Positions 45,498 to 53,750 of a DNA stretch of 64,000 nt are shown one piece after another; position 1 is the first letter of the stretch, and each line of letters starts with the position of its first letter. The notes under the pieces were generated by a model. That model was not told where the DNA came from and ran no database searches. It was given only the letters and a program-made list of their open reading frames with translations. The DNA is from Thermostichus sp047462415 (lineage in GTDB: Bacteria > Cyanobacteriota > Cyanobacteriia > Thermostichales > Thermostichaceae). The stretch is taken from the NCBI RefSeq assembly GCF_047462415.1, contig NZ_JANSJE010000002.1, positions 1 to 64,000 of the forward strand, written 5' to 3'. The position numbers and the translations under genes were made by a program.

Positions 45498-46028
45498 TTA
45501 AATCGGTTTTTTCCAATACACCAGCCCATCTTCTCCGTTGTTGTAATAGCCCTTGCGGCGTCCCAGCAATTGAAACCCTGCCGATTCATAGAGGTGGATG
45601 GCGGCGTGGTTGGAAGCCCTCACTTCCAACGTGGCCCAGCGACAGCCTGCTACCCTAGCTTGGTCTAGGAGCGCTTCTAGGATCCTGCGGCCCAAGCCTT
45701 GTCGCCGGTGACCGGGATCCACCGCCAGCGAGATGATGTGGCCTTCTTCTTCGATGCGCCAGAGGATGCCAAAGCCCACCAGCGCTGGTGCTGTTTGCGT
45801 CGCGAGGTCTGGAGAGGGAAGGGAGAACTCTGTTCGGCCCGAGCCACAGGAAGCGCCAACGGCAACCGGTTCCGCCACAACCCCAATCACCGTGCTGGTG
45901 GGCCGTTCCAGCTCCGCGCGATACCCCTGTTCCCCCCAGTGTCCGCCGTAGCAGCGTCGATCTAGCTCCAGCAATTGGGGCAGGGCGGTGATGTCGAGCA
46001 TCTGCAGCCGATAACTTGTGCTACTCAT
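45498..46028 (-). CDS. rimI: Ribosomal-protein-alanine N-acetyltransferase-like protein (GNAT)
   Basis: This is a 176-residue GNAT enzyme. The acetyl-CoA loop is PGHRRQGLGRRILEALL (residues about 103-119), with CRWATLEVRASNHAAIHLYESAGFQ and the C-terminal RRKGYYNNGEDGLVYWKK, which match RimI. A low-complexity insert of about 30 residues (about 57-85, GSGRTEFSLPSPDLATQ) lies between the N-terminal part and the core and is longer than in standard RimI (about 150). Bacterial RimI acetylates the N-terminus of S18. Substrate specificity is inferred from sequence only. Confidence 0.85.
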   Translation of the reverse strand: MSSTSYRLQMLDITALPQLLELDRRCYGGHWGEQGYRAELERPTSTVIGVVAEPVAVGASCGSGRTEFSLPSPDLATQTAPALVGFGILWRIEEEGHIISLAVDPGHRRQGLGRRILEALLDQARVAGCRWATLEVRASNHAAIHLYESAGFQLLGRRKGYYNNGEDGLVYWKKPI

Positions 46029-46034
46029 GGTGGT

Positions 46035-46448
46035 CTAGTCCCGCAATTCGCAGAACTCCGATAGCAACAACTGCCCAAAGGGATCGTCATCCGGGGCGGC
46101 GTAGGGCAGGGCTCGGCGGCTAAGGCTCAAGATCTGGCCCCCCGATTGGGAATGGGGCTTGAGCTCGTAGTCGATCCCTTCTTGGAAGCCGGCCTCCTGG
46201 AGGTAATCTTGGGCGGCTTTGAGGATCCCTGCTCGCAGTTGGGCTTTGACGGCGGGGGCCATGAGGTGGCGAACAAACCAGCGGGCACTGTCGGGATCCA
46301 CCTCAGCAAGGTATTGGAGAGCGGGGGTCAACACCGCGGAGCGCTCTTGGGGAGAGAGGCTGTTGACCTGCTGCGCCACCGCGGGCACATCCCGCCGTTG
46401 CAGGGCCGCGATCAGGGCTTGGATGGCAGGAGAAAAGGTGGGATCCAT
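46035..46448 (-). CDS. Conserved hypothetical protein
   Basis: The 137-residue product has no recognised domain. It is helical: FSPAIQALIAALQRRDVPAVAQQVNSLSP, then ALQYLAEVDPDSARWFVRHL and a C-terminal DDDPFGQLLLSEF. It overlaps purK by 37 bases at its start and precedes rimI by 6 bases, so all three may be cotranscribed. Confidence 0.55.
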   Translation of the reverse strand: MDPTFSPAIQALIAALQRRDVPAVAQQVNSLSPQERSAVLTPALQYLAEVDPDSARWFVRHLMAPAVKAQLRAGILKAAQDYLQEAGFQEGIDYELKPHSQSGGQILSLSRRALPYAAPDDDPFGQLLLSEFCELRD

Positions 46449-47620
46449 GGCTGGGGATACCAGAGGGCTTCGAGGGTATGGACAAGGTCTGCCGCTTCCG
46501 CAGGAGAAGGAGGATGGGGTAGACAGACCGTGACATGGCCCAGCTTGCGCCCGGGGCGGGCAGGGGTTTTGTGGTACCAGTGCAGCGTGGCATTGGGGAT
46601 CCCCGCCAGGCGCTGCCGCTTTTGGGCATAGTCACTGCTGGAGTGCTCATAACCCAAGAGGTTCACCATCACTGCCCCCCCACACTTGAGAGAGGGATCC
46701 CCCAAGGGGAGGCCGGTGATGGCCCGCAGGTGCTGCTCAAACTGGGAGGTGTGGCAGGCTTCCAGGGTGTAGTGGCCGGAGTTGTGAACCCGCGGCGAGA
46801 TCTCGTTGATCCAGATCCCGGCCTTGGGGTGGGGCGGCGGCACCCAGAAGAGCTCGATGGCGAACACACCCACCGCGTCCAACTTGTCCATCACCTTGAC
46901 CGCCAGGTCGCGAATCTCGGCCTCGACAGTCGGGGGAATGCGGGCGGGCGCCAGCACATAGCGGCAGACCTGCTCGATCTGCACAGTTTCCACCACCGGG
47001 TAGAGTTGGATCTCCCCCGCCAGCCCGCGGGCCACGATCACCGCCAGCTCCCGCTCAAACGGGATCCACTCTTCCAGCAGCAGCGGGATCCCGGCATACT
47101 CGGCCAGAGCCTGTTGCAAGGTTGCTCGGTCGGGCAGGATGCGGGTGCCCTGGCCATCGTAGCCCTGCCGCCGCCGCTTGAGCACCACCGGAAAGCCCAA
47201 CCCAGATAAGTCTGCCGTCTCCGCAGGGCAAAAGGCCGGCACCGGCACCCCCAACTCCGCCAAGAACTGTCGTTGGTGCAACTTGTCCAGCAGCGGCTCT
47301 AGGGTGCTCAGGCGAGGGCGAAAGCGGGATCCCTGCGGATCCAACTTGCGCAGCTCCGGCAGCGGGATGAACTCGTTCTCAAAAGTTACCACCGGGCAGC
47401 GTTGCAGCAACTGGGCTGTGGCCTGAGTGTCCGTCACAGCACCCCAGACCACACCGTCGGCTACTGCCGCCGCCGGATCGGTGGGGGCAGCGGCCTGCAC
47501 GATCAGCGGGATCCCCAAGGGGCGGGCCGCCAAAGCCAACATCTGCGCCAACTGCCCGCCGCCGATCACCCCCACCGGTTGGAAGCTCTGGGTTTTTGGG
47601 GATACCTGGGGTTCCACCAC
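46412..47620 (-). CDS. purK: 5-(carboxyamino)imidazole ribonucleotide synthase
   Basis: PurK carboxylates AIR with ATP and bicarbonate in purine synthesis. The 402-residue ATP-grasp enzyme starts with a Rossmann-like PVGVIGGGQLAQMLALAA. It has FPVVLKRRRQGYDGQGT (ATP-binding Lys), LLEEWIPFERELAVIVAR, and a core GVFAIELFW, with NEISPRVHNSGHYTLEAC holding the conserved Asn-Glu and Arg-His residues. The C-terminus is Pro-rich and slightly longer than average. The start is uncertain within a few codons; a GTG/ATG near 47620 gives a usual N-terminus. Confidence 0.94.
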   Translation of the reverse strand: MVEPQVSPKTQSFQPVGVIGGGQLAQMLALAARPLGIPLIVQAAAPTDPAAAVADGVVWGAVTDTQATAQLLQRCPVVTFENEFIPLPELRKLDPQGSRFRPRLSTLEPLLDKLHQRQFLAELGVPVPAFCPAETADLSGLGFPVVLKRRRQGYDGQGTRILPDRATLQQALAEYAGIPLLLEEWIPFERELAVIVARGLAGEIQLYPVVETVQIEQVCRYVLAPARIPPTVEAEIRDLAVKVMDKLDAVGVFAIELFWVPPPHPKAGIWINEISPRVHNSGHYTLEACHTSQFEQHLRAITGLPLGDPSLKCGGAVMVNLLGYEHSSSDYAQKRQRLAGIPNATLHWYHKTPARPGRKLGHVTVCLPHPPSPAEAADLVHTLEALWYPQPWIPPFLLPSKP

Positions 47621-47641
47621 TGTCTCGCTATACTGACGGGT

Positions 47642-47911
47642 ATGCTGCTATCTGTTGCATCTTGGATCCAGAAATCATTATGGGATCCCTTGCCCTCGAG
47701 CGCTAGGAGCAAAACAGTGCAACCCCCTCAACCCTCTGAGCTCAGAGCTTTGATTGACCGGGCCTTGGCAGATAAGATCTTGACCCGTGCTGAACAACAG
47801 CAGATCCTCAATGCCGTCATGGCCGATCAAGAGATTTCCCCAGAAGAGCACGAGCTGCTGGAATTGGTTGTGGAGCGCCTCAGCAGCGGCGAGATCCAAG
47901 CTGTGGATTGA
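47642..47911 (+). CDS. Conserved small hypothetical protein
   Basis: The 89-residue product has a Pro/Ser-rich first third, then a conserved helical block ALIDRALADKILTRAEQQQI and MADQEISPEEHELLELVVERL. This resembles short cyanobacterial proteins of unknown function. Start ATG 47642 lies close to the purK start on the other strand, so the two promoters must lie within coding DNA. The frame is open upstream but antisense to purK. Confidence 0.55.
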   Translation: MLLSVASWIQKSLWDPLPSSARSKTVQPPQPSELRALIDRALADKILTRAEQQQILNAVMADQEISPEEHELLELVVERLSSGEIQAVD

Positions 47912-48045
47912 GCCCCATCCCCAGGTTCTCCTCAAAACTTCAGAGAACGGATCCCTACTTGGGCTGCCGGGCACTCTGTCGTCCTGGGCCAGTTCCGGTG
48001 GGCGGATCGCCTAGAATAATTCAGAACCCACCTGTTTCTGCTGCC

Positions 48046-48450
48046 ATGAGTTCTCGCTCTTCAGATTGGTTCACGCGGGCTCGCCACCTTTTCTACGGCG
48101 CGGCCACTGCCCTGGTGGAGATCCTCCAAGACCCGGAAAAGCGGGCCGAAAACCTCAACCGCCTCTCGATGGATCTGGCACAACTGGCAGCAGAACTGGA
48201 GCAAAAGGGGGAGCTGATCGAACAGGAAGCCGTTCGCTACGTTGAAAGTCTCAGGGATCCAGCCGCCAACGCCCCCGCCCCAGAGAGCGAGAGGCCCGCC
48301 CCTGCCGAGAGCAGCCCCCCGACCACGGCTTCCCCTGCCCCTATCTCCAAAGAAGAGATGGCCGAGCTGATGGAGCTGATCCACCAGATCGAGTCTTTGC
48401 GCCTGGATCTGGAGCGGTTGCGCACCGAGCCTCCCTCTGCCTCGTCCTGA
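48046..48450 (+). CDS. Hypothetical protein (DUF-like, coiled coil with Pro-rich middle)
   Basis: The 134-residue product starts MSSRSSDWFTRARHLFYGAA, with helical VEILQDPEKRAENLNRLSMDLAQLAAELEQKGELIEQEAVRYVESL. A Pro/Ala/Ser-rich linker of about 35 residues follows, then a second helix EEMAELMELIHQIESLRLDLERL. This pattern suggests coiled-coil contacts. It lies 5 bases before trmD. I cannot name a family. Confidence 0.55.
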   Translation: MSSRSSDWFTRARHLFYGAATALVEILQDPEKRAENLNRLSMDLAQLAAELEQKGELIEQEAVRYVESLRDPAANAPAPESERPAPAESSPPTTASPAPISKEEMAELMELIHQIESLRLDLERLRTEPPSASS

Positions 48451-48455
48451 GTCTT

Positions 48456-49217
48456 GTGCGGTTCGACGTCATCACCCTCTTCCCAGAATTTTTTGCAACG
48501 CCGCTGCGCATCGGGCTGGTGGGCAAAGCCCTGGAGCAGGGGATCGCCGAGGTTCACTGCACCAACCCGCGGGACTTTGCCACCGACAAGCACCGCCGGG
48601 TCGATGATGAGCCCTACGGGGGTGGGGTGGGCATGGTGCTCAAGCCAGAGCCCTTTTTTGCTGCCGTCGCCTCCCTGCCCCGCCTGGATCCCCGCGAGAT
48701 CATCTTGCTCACGCCGCAGGGACAACCGCTGCACCAGGCGCTGCTGCAAGAACTTGCCCAAAAGGCGCAGCTCATCCTGCTCTGTGGCCAGTACGAGGGC
48801 TTTGACGAGCGGATCCGCCAATATCTGGCCACCCGCGAGGTGTCGCTGGGCGATTTTGTCTTGACGGGGGGGGAGATCCCGGCGCTGGCCCTGATCAACG
48901 GCGTGGTGCGGCTCTTGCCGGGTACAGTTGGTAAGATAGATTCGCTGAGGAGCGAAAGTTTCGAGACGGGGCTGCTGGAGTATCCCCAGTACACCCGTCC
49001 GCCGGAGTTTCAAGGGCACAAGGTGCCGCCGGTGCTTCTCTCAGGCGACCACCGAGCCATCGCCCGTTGGCGTCTGCAACAGCAGTTGGTTCGCACCTGG
49101 CGAAGGCGGCCAGACCTGTTGGCCAAACGCCCCCTCACGCCCGAAGAACAACAGTTGCTGGCAGAGGGGCTGGCCGAGCAGCACACCGATGTAGAGGAAC
49201 AGGATCAATGTTTGTAA
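48456..49217 (+). CDS. trmD: tRNA (guanine37-N1)-methyltransferase
   Basis: TrmD methylates G37 next to the anticodon in tRNAs reading CNN or CGG-type codons. The 253-residue protein begins RFDVITLFPEFF and has the trefoil-knot AdoMet sequences DDEPYGGGVGMVLKPEP, LLCGQYEGFDERI and GDFVLTGGEIPALALI. A C-terminal HKVPPVLLSGDH binds tRNA. Start GTG 48456. It follows the preceding gene by 5 bases, and its last 10 bases overlap the next gene. Confidence 0.96.
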   Translation: MRFDVITLFPEFFATPLRIGLVGKALEQGIAEVHCTNPRDFATDKHRRVDDEPYGGGVGMVLKPEPFFAAVASLPRLDPREIILLTPQGQPLHQALLQELAQKAQLILLCGQYEGFDERIRQYLATREVSLGDFVLTGGEIPALALINGVVRLLPGTVGKIDSLRSESFETGLLEYPQYTRPPEFQGHKVPPVLLSGDHRAIARWRLQQQLVRTWRRRPDLLAKRPLTPEEQQLLAEGLAEQHTDVEEQDQCL

Positions 49218-49552
49218 ACCGTCTCCGCTCCCCCCTCAACCCCCGGCGCGGGATCCCTGCGGCCCTGGGTCTGCTTCTGCTGGGGATCCTGGCCAGCGCC
49301 GAGGTTGCCTTGGCCCAAAGGGGAGATGTCAATGAGGCCATCCGCCGCGACCGCAACGTCCAGTTGTTCGACGGCACCAGCATCGACATGAACGATCTCC
49401 TGCGGGCCGTCGAGTTTCTCTCCCGGCAAAATGCCGCCTCGCGTTGGGACAGCCGGGCAGAGATCGACGCAGCGGTAGAGCAATTCAACCAATCCCGCCG
49501 TCGCTCTCTTCCGCTTTCTCCCGGCTCCTTGACGCCTGAGCCCGCCCCTTGA
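49208..49552 (+). CDS. Small exported hypothetical protein
   Basis: The 114-residue product has a signal peptide (hydrophobic core PAALGLLLLGILASAEVALA, cleaved near AQR). The mature part is short and charged (DVNEAIRRDRNVQLFDGTS, DLLRAVEFLSRQNAAS), with a Ser/Pro-rich end. The ATG at 49208 overlaps the end of trmD by 10 bases. It may be periplasmic, and its function is unknown. Confidence 0.55.
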   Translation: MFVNRLRSPLNPRRGIPAALGLLLLGILASAEVALAQRGDVNEAIRRDRNVQLFDGTSIDMNDLLRAVEFLSRQNAASRWDSRAEIDAAVEQFNQSRRRSLPLSPGSLTPEPAP

Positions 49553-49653
49553 GTGGGATCCCACCCCCGCCAGATCTGTTAGGATCACAAAGCTAATCTT
49601 GTGTGCGCTGAAAGGTGGCGCACCGTTTTCGGGATCCAGCAGGAGATACCGCC

Positions 49654-49926
49654 GTGGTTAAGAGCACCTCTTCCAGCAAAGCCGATACGGAGCAACGTTT
49701 GGATCCCGCCAGCCGGGGCCACTCCAAAGACAGTTCCACCGAACCCAAAGGAATCCCGGGCTTTATCCAAGAGACCCGTGCGGAATTGGGCAAAATTGTC
49801 TGGCCGAGCCGCCGGCAATTGATCGGCGAGTCGGCAGGCGTCTTGCTGATCGTGTTGGCTTTTGCTTCCTTCATCTACCTGGTCGATCAACTGTTTGCCT
49901 GGGTAGCCACTCAACTGTTCTCGTGA
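49654..49926 (+). CDS. secE: Preprotein translocase subunit SecE
   Basis: SecE stabilises SecY in the protein translocation channel. The 90-residue product has a Ser/Lys-rich N-terminus of about 40 residues, then FIQETRAELGKIVWPSRRQL, the conserved amphipathic helix with the WP motif. The single membrane helix is GVLLIVLAFASFIYLVDQLF. The start is GTG 49654 behind AGGAG. Cyanobacteria often have a tRNA-Trp upstream of secE; none is seen here. Confidence 0.93.
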   Translation: MVKSTSSSKADTEQRLDPASRGHSKDSSTEPKGIPGFIQETRAELGKIVWPSRRQLIGESAGVLLIVLAFASFIYLVDQLFAWVATQLFS

Positions 49927-49995
49927 TGTTTTGTCCTAGAGGATCCCTGTCTTTGGGGGCAAGAGAGCTATGGATGGCTACAGGGAGGATGCGAG

Positions 49996-50661
49996 GTGAT
50001 GAGCACAGAGCAGCAGAAACGTCGTGGGCGCCCTGTGGAACACTTTGAGCCTGCAGACGCGATCCCGGAAATGGAGGAGGGGGAAGGACAAGGTCGCCGT
50101 AACCTGCGCTGGTACGCGGTGCAGGTGGCCTCAGGCTGCGAAAATAAGGTGAAAAGCACCCTGATGCAGCGGGCGGCTGCTTTGGATGTGGCAGATCAGA
50201 TTGTCGAGGTGGTGATCCCGAAGCGGACGGGCTTCAAACTGGATCGAGCCGGCAAGCGCCAGGAACAAGAGGAAAAGGTCTTTCCCGGCTATGTCCTGGT
50301 GCGCATGGATCTCAACGACGACACCTGGATGGTGGTGAAAACCACCCCCAACGTGATCAACTTTGTCGGCACGGAAGAAAAACGGGCCTATGGTCGTGGT
50401 CGGGGCCATGTGACGCCGCGGCCCCTCAGCCAGAGCGAAGTTCAGCGTATCTTCAGCAGCGTCGAGGTGGAGGAAGTGCCCCTCAAAATCCAGATGGCGC
50501 CTGGGGATCGCATCGAAGTCCTCTCCGGCCCCTTCCAGGGTTTCTACGGCGAGGTGGTGGATGTCAGCCCGGAGCGGGGCAAGCTCAAGGCTTTGATCTC
50601 GATTTTCGGGCGCGACACCCCGGTAGAATTAGAGTTTGGTCAAGTGCGAAAAGAGGTGTAA
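49996..50661 (+). CDS. nusG: Transcription termination/antitermination protein NusG
   Basis: NusG binds RNA polymerase and links it to Rho or ribosomes. The 221-residue protein has an acidic, basic-mixed N-terminal extension (about 1-37), then the NGN domain (RWYAVQVASGCENKVKSTL, and VFPGYVLVRMDLNDDTWMVV). The C-terminal KOW domain is GDRIEVLSGPFQGFYGEVVD with a final GRDTPVELEF. Start GTG 49996 (next ATG 49999). The gap of 69 bases after secE is usual for this operon. Confidence 0.95.
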   Translation: MMSTEQQKRRGRPVEHFEPADAIPEMEEGEGQGRRNLRWYAVQVASGCENKVKSTLMQRAAALDVADQIVEVVIPKRTGFKLDRAGKRQEQEEKVFPGYVLVRMDLNDDTWMVVKTTPNVINFVGTEEKRAYGRGRGHVTPRPLSQSEVQRIFSSVEVEEVPLKIQMAPGDRIEVLSGPFQGFYGEVVDVSPERGKLKALISIFGRDTPVELEFGQVRKEV

Positions 50662-50670
50662 CCGCGTTTC

Positions 50671-51096
50671 ATGGCTAAGAAGTTGGTGGCCGTGGTCAAG
50701 TTGGCCATTCAGGCGGGCAAGGCCACCCCCGCCCCTCCCATCGGCCCGGCCCTGGGCCAGCACGGGGTCAACATCATGGCCTTTTGTAAGGAATACAACG
50801 CCAAAACGGCGGATCAAGCCGGCATGGTGGTGCCTGTAGAGATCTCCATCTTCGAGGATCGCAGCTTTACCTTCGTCCTCAAGACGCCACCGGCTTCGGT
50901 GTTGATCAAGAAGGCTCTGGGTATTGAGTCCGGCTCCAGCGAGCCCCACAAAACCAAGGTGGGATCCCTGACGCGGGCGCAACTGCGGCAGATCGCCGAG
51001 CAGAAGCTGCCGGATTTGAATGCCCACGATGTGGAGGCGGCCATGAAAATTATCGCCGGCACCGCCCGCAGCATGGGGGTGACGGTGGTGGATTGA
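50671..51096 (+). CDS. rplK: 50S ribosomal protein L11
   Basis: L11 forms the GTPase-associated centre on 23S rRNA with L10/L12. The 141-residue protein has MAKKLVAVVKLAIQAGKATP, APPIGPALGQHGVNIMAFCK (L11 N-terminal domain) and the C-terminal RNA-binding KTKVGSLTRAQLRQIAEQK and AMKIIAGTARSMGVTV. Standard length; ATG 50671, 9 bases after nusG. Confidence 0.97.
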   Translation: MAKKLVAVVKLAIQAGKATPAPPIGPALGQHGVNIMAFCKEYNAKTADQAGMVVPVEISIFEDRSFTFVLKTPPASVLIKKALGIESGSSEPHKTKVGSLTRAQLRQIAEQKLPDLNAHDVEAAMKIIAGTARSMGVTVVD

Positions 51097-51172
51097 TGAA
51101 GGATCTTCAGTCTGATTGTTGTCTTGAAGTTTTGGGGGAGAGAGGTTCTCGCCAGTACCCCGAGGAGAAACG

Positions 51173-51883
51173 ATGGCTCGAAAACTGTCCAAACGTATGC
51201 AGGCTTTGCGGGAGAAGGTGCAGCCCATTGCCTATCCCCCCGCGGAAGCTTTGGCCCTGATGAAGGAGACGGCCACCGCCAAATTTGACGAGGCGGCAGA
51301 GGTTCACATCCGCCTGGGGATCGATCCCAAGTACGCCGACCAACAACTGCGCACCACCGTCGTCTTGCCCAGGGGCACCGGCCAAGAGATCCGGGTGGCG
51401 GTGATTGCCCGCGGCGAGAAAGTGACGGAAGCCCAAAATGCAGGGGCGGATCGGGTTGGGTTTGAAGACCTGATCGAGGAAATCGGCAAGGGCATGATGG
51501 ATTTTGACCTGCTGATCGCCACCCCCGATGTGATGCCCCAAGTGGCTAAGCTGGGGCGGCTGCTGGGGCCGCGCGGCCTCATGCCCTCTCCTAAGGGGGG
51601 AACGGTGACCATGGATCTGGCTCAGGCCATCAAAGAGTTCAAAGCCGGCAAGCTGGAATACCGGGCCGACCGCACCGGCATTGTGCATTTGATCTTCGGC
51701 AAGTGCAAGTTCCCCGTCGAAGCGCTGCTGGAAAACCTGAAGGCGGTGCAGGAATCCATCGATCGCAACCGTCCCTCTGGGGCCAAGGGCAAGTATTGGC
51801 GAACCCTACACGTTGCTGCTACAATGGGTCCCTCGATCGAGGTTGACATCAATGCCCTGCGGGAGCTGAAGCTGGCGACTTAA
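51173..51883 (+). CDS. rplA: 50S ribosomal protein L1
   Basis: L1 binds helix 76-78 of 23S rRNA at the E-site. The 236-residue protein has MARKLSKRMQALREKVQPI, EVHIRLGIDPKYADQQLR, LPRGTGQEIRVAVIARGEK and GRLLGPRGLMPSPKGGTVT. The C-terminus is GPSIEVDINALRELK. Start ATG 51173 is behind GAGGAG. In many bacteria L1 represses its own rplK-rplA message; no such site was identified in the 76 bases between them. Confidence 0.97.
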   Translation: MARKLSKRMQALREKVQPIAYPPAEALALMKETATAKFDEAAEVHIRLGIDPKYADQQLRTTVVLPRGTGQEIRVAVIARGEKVTEAQNAGADRVGFEDLIEEIGKGMMDFDLLIATPDVMPQVAKLGRLLGPRGLMPSPKGGTVTMDLAQAIKEFKAGKLEYRADRTGIVHLIFGKCKFPVEALLENLKAVQESIDRNRPSGAKGKYWRTLHVAATMGPSIEVDINALRELKLAT

Positions 51884-51959
51884 GCCTGGCTTTGGCGCTG
51901 CGATGGGAGAAGAGGGTTTGAGTTGACGGATTTACAGGAGGATCCCGGCAAAGCGTCTT

Positions 51960-52024
51960 TATACAGCCGAATATCGAGCCGAAGACAGCAGGTGCCCACG
52001 GGCTTAATGTCCTGCCGAGGTTTG
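51960..52024 (+). ncRNA. L10 leader (autoregulatory mRNA element)
   Basis: Between rplA and rplJ, the bases at about 51975-52024 contain GAAGACAGCAGGTG, a short variable arm, then TTAATGTCCTGCCGAGG. This is the conserved core of the L10 leader, which binds the L10-L12 complex and regulates rplJ-rplL. GACAGCAGG pairs with CCTGC, and the conserved loops are intact. The 5' end is uncertain. The leader lies about 160 bases upstream of the rplJ ATG, with a hairpin and T-tract in between. Confidence 0.85.
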
Positions 52025-52080
52025 AGCAAAGTCTAGAGGGATCCCTTCTGGGGTCGCTTTTGATGGAGCGCTTATCTCAG

Positions 52081-52115
52081 TGCGTCTCGGCCTTGGCTGG
52101 GACGCATTTTGTTTG
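52081..52115 (+). terminator. Attenuator-like hairpin in the rplJ leader
   Basis: TGCGTCTCGGCC (52081-52092) pairs with GGCTGGGACGCA (52095-52106), with two wobble pairs. TTTTGTTT follows. The loop is short, so the inner pair probably opens. It lies downstream of the L10 leader and before the rplJ ribosome binding site. This suggests that L10 binding shifts the balance between termination and read-through. Confidence 0.7.
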
Positions 52116-52185
52116 GCGGATCTCTCTTCCACCGGCAATCCCCATTCAACCCTGGGTGACCATTGACAACAAAGGAGGTGAGCGC

Positions 52186-52749
52186 ATGGGCAAGCAACCT
52201 GTAGCGAAGAAAGCGGAGATCGTCGATGAGGTGCGATCCCTGCTGCAAGCCAGCCAAATGGTGCTGGTGATCGACTACAAGGGGCTGACCGTTTCGGAGA
52301 TGAACCAACTGCGGGCAGAGCTGCGCAAGTCGGATTCGGTTTGCATGGTTGTTAAGAATACCCTAATGCGGCGGGCCATCGCCGACCAAAAAGCTTGGGC
52401 AGGGGTTCTCCCCTTCTTGGCAGGGCCGACGGCCTTTATCTTGATTCGGGGCGATATTGCAGCTGCCCTGAAGGCGTATCAAGATTTTGCCAAGCAAACC
52501 AAGAAAACCGAGTTCCGTGGCGCCGGTATCGAGGGGCTATCCCTGACCTTGGATCAGGCCAAAGCCATCGCCGAGCTGCCGCCCAAGGAGGTGCTCATGG
52601 CCCAAGTGGCGGGCGGCCTTAAGTCGGTGGCCACCGGCTTGGCGGTCGGGATCAATGCGGTGCCCACCCAAGTGGCGCGCGGCATCCGCGAGATCCCGGC
52701 CTCGCTGGGGCGGGCCATCCGGGCCATTGCCGACAAAGAGGCCGCCTAA
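52186..52749 (+). CDS. rplJ: 50S ribosomal protein L10
   Basis: L10 anchors L12 dimers to the ribosome. The 187-residue protein begins MGKQPVAKKAEIVDEVRSLL, with QMVLVIDYKGLTVSEMNQLR, VVKNTLMRRAI and a FLAGPTAFILIRGD core. The C-terminal part has ELPPKEVLMAQVAGGL, used for L12 binding. It starts at ATG 52186, right behind AAAGGAGGTGA, a nearly perfect ribosome binding site. Upstream frame to 52060 is leader. Confidence 0.96.
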   Translation: MGKQPVAKKAEIVDEVRSLLQASQMVLVIDYKGLTVSEMNQLRAELRKSDSVCMVVKNTLMRRAIADQKAWAGVLPFLAGPTAFILIRGDIAAALKAYQDFAKQTKKTEFRGAGIEGLSLTLDQAKAIAELPPKEVLMAQVAGGLKSVATGLAVGINAVPTQVARGIREIPASLGRAIRAIADKEAA

Positions 52750-52806
52750 AGGGCTTCAGCCCAAACCTGACGTTAACCATTCTGTTACCCCTAAGGAGAA
52801 ACCATC

Positions 52807-53217
52807 ATGCCTTCAGAGCGCGTTGCAAACATTTTGGAAGAGTTGAAAGCCTTGAGCTTGCTGGAAGCTGCTGAGTTGGTAAAAGCCATCGAAGAAGCCT
52901 TTGGCGTCAGCGCGGCGGCCCCAGCCGGCGGTATGGTCATGGCCGCTCCCGCGGCCGCAGCGGCAGCAGCTCCGGCGGCAGCCCCTGAGCCGGTGGAGGA
53001 GCAAACGGCCTTTGATGTCATCCTCGAGGCTGTGCCAGCCGACAAGAAGATCGCCATCCTCAAGGTGGTGCGCGAGTTGACCGGCTTGGGCCTGAAAGAT
53101 GCCAAGGATCTCGTCGAGGCCGCTCCCAAACCGGTCAAGGAGGGAGTTGCCAAAGAGGAAGCCAACGACATCAAGAAGAAGCTGGAAGAAGCCGGCGCTA
53201 CTGTCAAGATCAAGTAG
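52807..53217 (+). CDS. rplL: 50S ribosomal protein L7/L12
   Basis: L12 forms the flexible stalk that recruits translation GTPases. The 136-residue protein starts MPSERVANILEELKALSLLE. An Ala/Pro-rich hinge with about 12 alanines follows. The C-terminal domain is FDVILEAVPADKKIAILKVV, then TGLGLKDAKDLVEAAPKPVKEGV. Standard length; ATG 52807 behind AAGGAGA. A terminator follows at 53277. Confidence 0.97.
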   Translation: MPSERVANILEELKALSLLEAAELVKAIEEAFGVSAAAPAGGMVMAAPAAAAAAAPAAAPEPVEEQTAFDVILEAVPADKKIAILKVVRELTGLGLKDAKDLVEAAPKPVKEGVAKEEANDIKKKLEEAGATVKIK

Positions 53218-53276
53218 CTCCGGTGGCGGGGAGAGTGCCTCTCTCTCTTCTGACTAGAAAGCAAACCAAACCCAAG

Positions 53277-53301
53277 AGAGGGGCTGTTGTAGCCCCTCTT
53301 T
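53277..53301 (+). terminator. Rho-independent-like terminator after rplL
   Basis: AGAGGGGCT (53277-53285) pairs with AGCCCCTCT (53291-53299), 9 base pairs with a GTTGT loop. Only three T residues follow (TTT at 53299-53301), so it is weak by E. coli standards, but the position 60 bases after the rplL stop supports a role. Confidence 0.65.
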
Positions 53302-53478
53302 GGCCGTTGCCCACCTGACTCTGTTGACGTGGGTTTCAGATCCCTGCGATGCCGAAGATTGACGTGCTGAGCGGATCGCTGCAGGCCAGCTCAGCCCAGA
53401 ATCCAAGAGACTAACTCGAACCCCAGGCATCGCCACAGGCCCTGTCCACCTTTGGGGTTCTGCTTGTCGGCTATGGCT

Positions 53479-53664
53479 CTAGGCCATGGACTTGCGGCGG
53501 TTGCGCCGGACGGCTACCGCTTTGCGCTTGCGCTTTTCCAGGTTGGTTTCAAAGTGGCGATGGTTGCGCAGATCCCGCAAAATGCCCGCCTTGGAGACCT
53601 GGCGCTTGAAGCGGCGCAGCGCCGATTCGATCCCTTCGTTTTCGCCAATCGTCACCTGAGTCAT
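53479..53664 (-). CDS. rpsU: 30S ribosomal protein S21
   Basis: The 61-residue product is S21: [40 protein letters not shown] and a basic tail [16 protein letters not shown]21 assists in initiation near the anti-Shine-Dalgarno region. It starts at ATG 53664 and converges with the ribosomal operon. Confidence 0.95.
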
Positions 53665-53750
53665 AAAGAAGCTATCTCCTCCGTCGATGAGTAGAACGAA
53701 AGCACAATCGGGATCCCTATCCTAAACCATCTCCGCCCTGCTGCTGACGG

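Noticed and set aside
49553..49653. A tRNA-Trp before secE, as in many cyanobacteria
   Set aside because: No cloverleaf or CCA-anticodon loop can be formed in these 101 bases.
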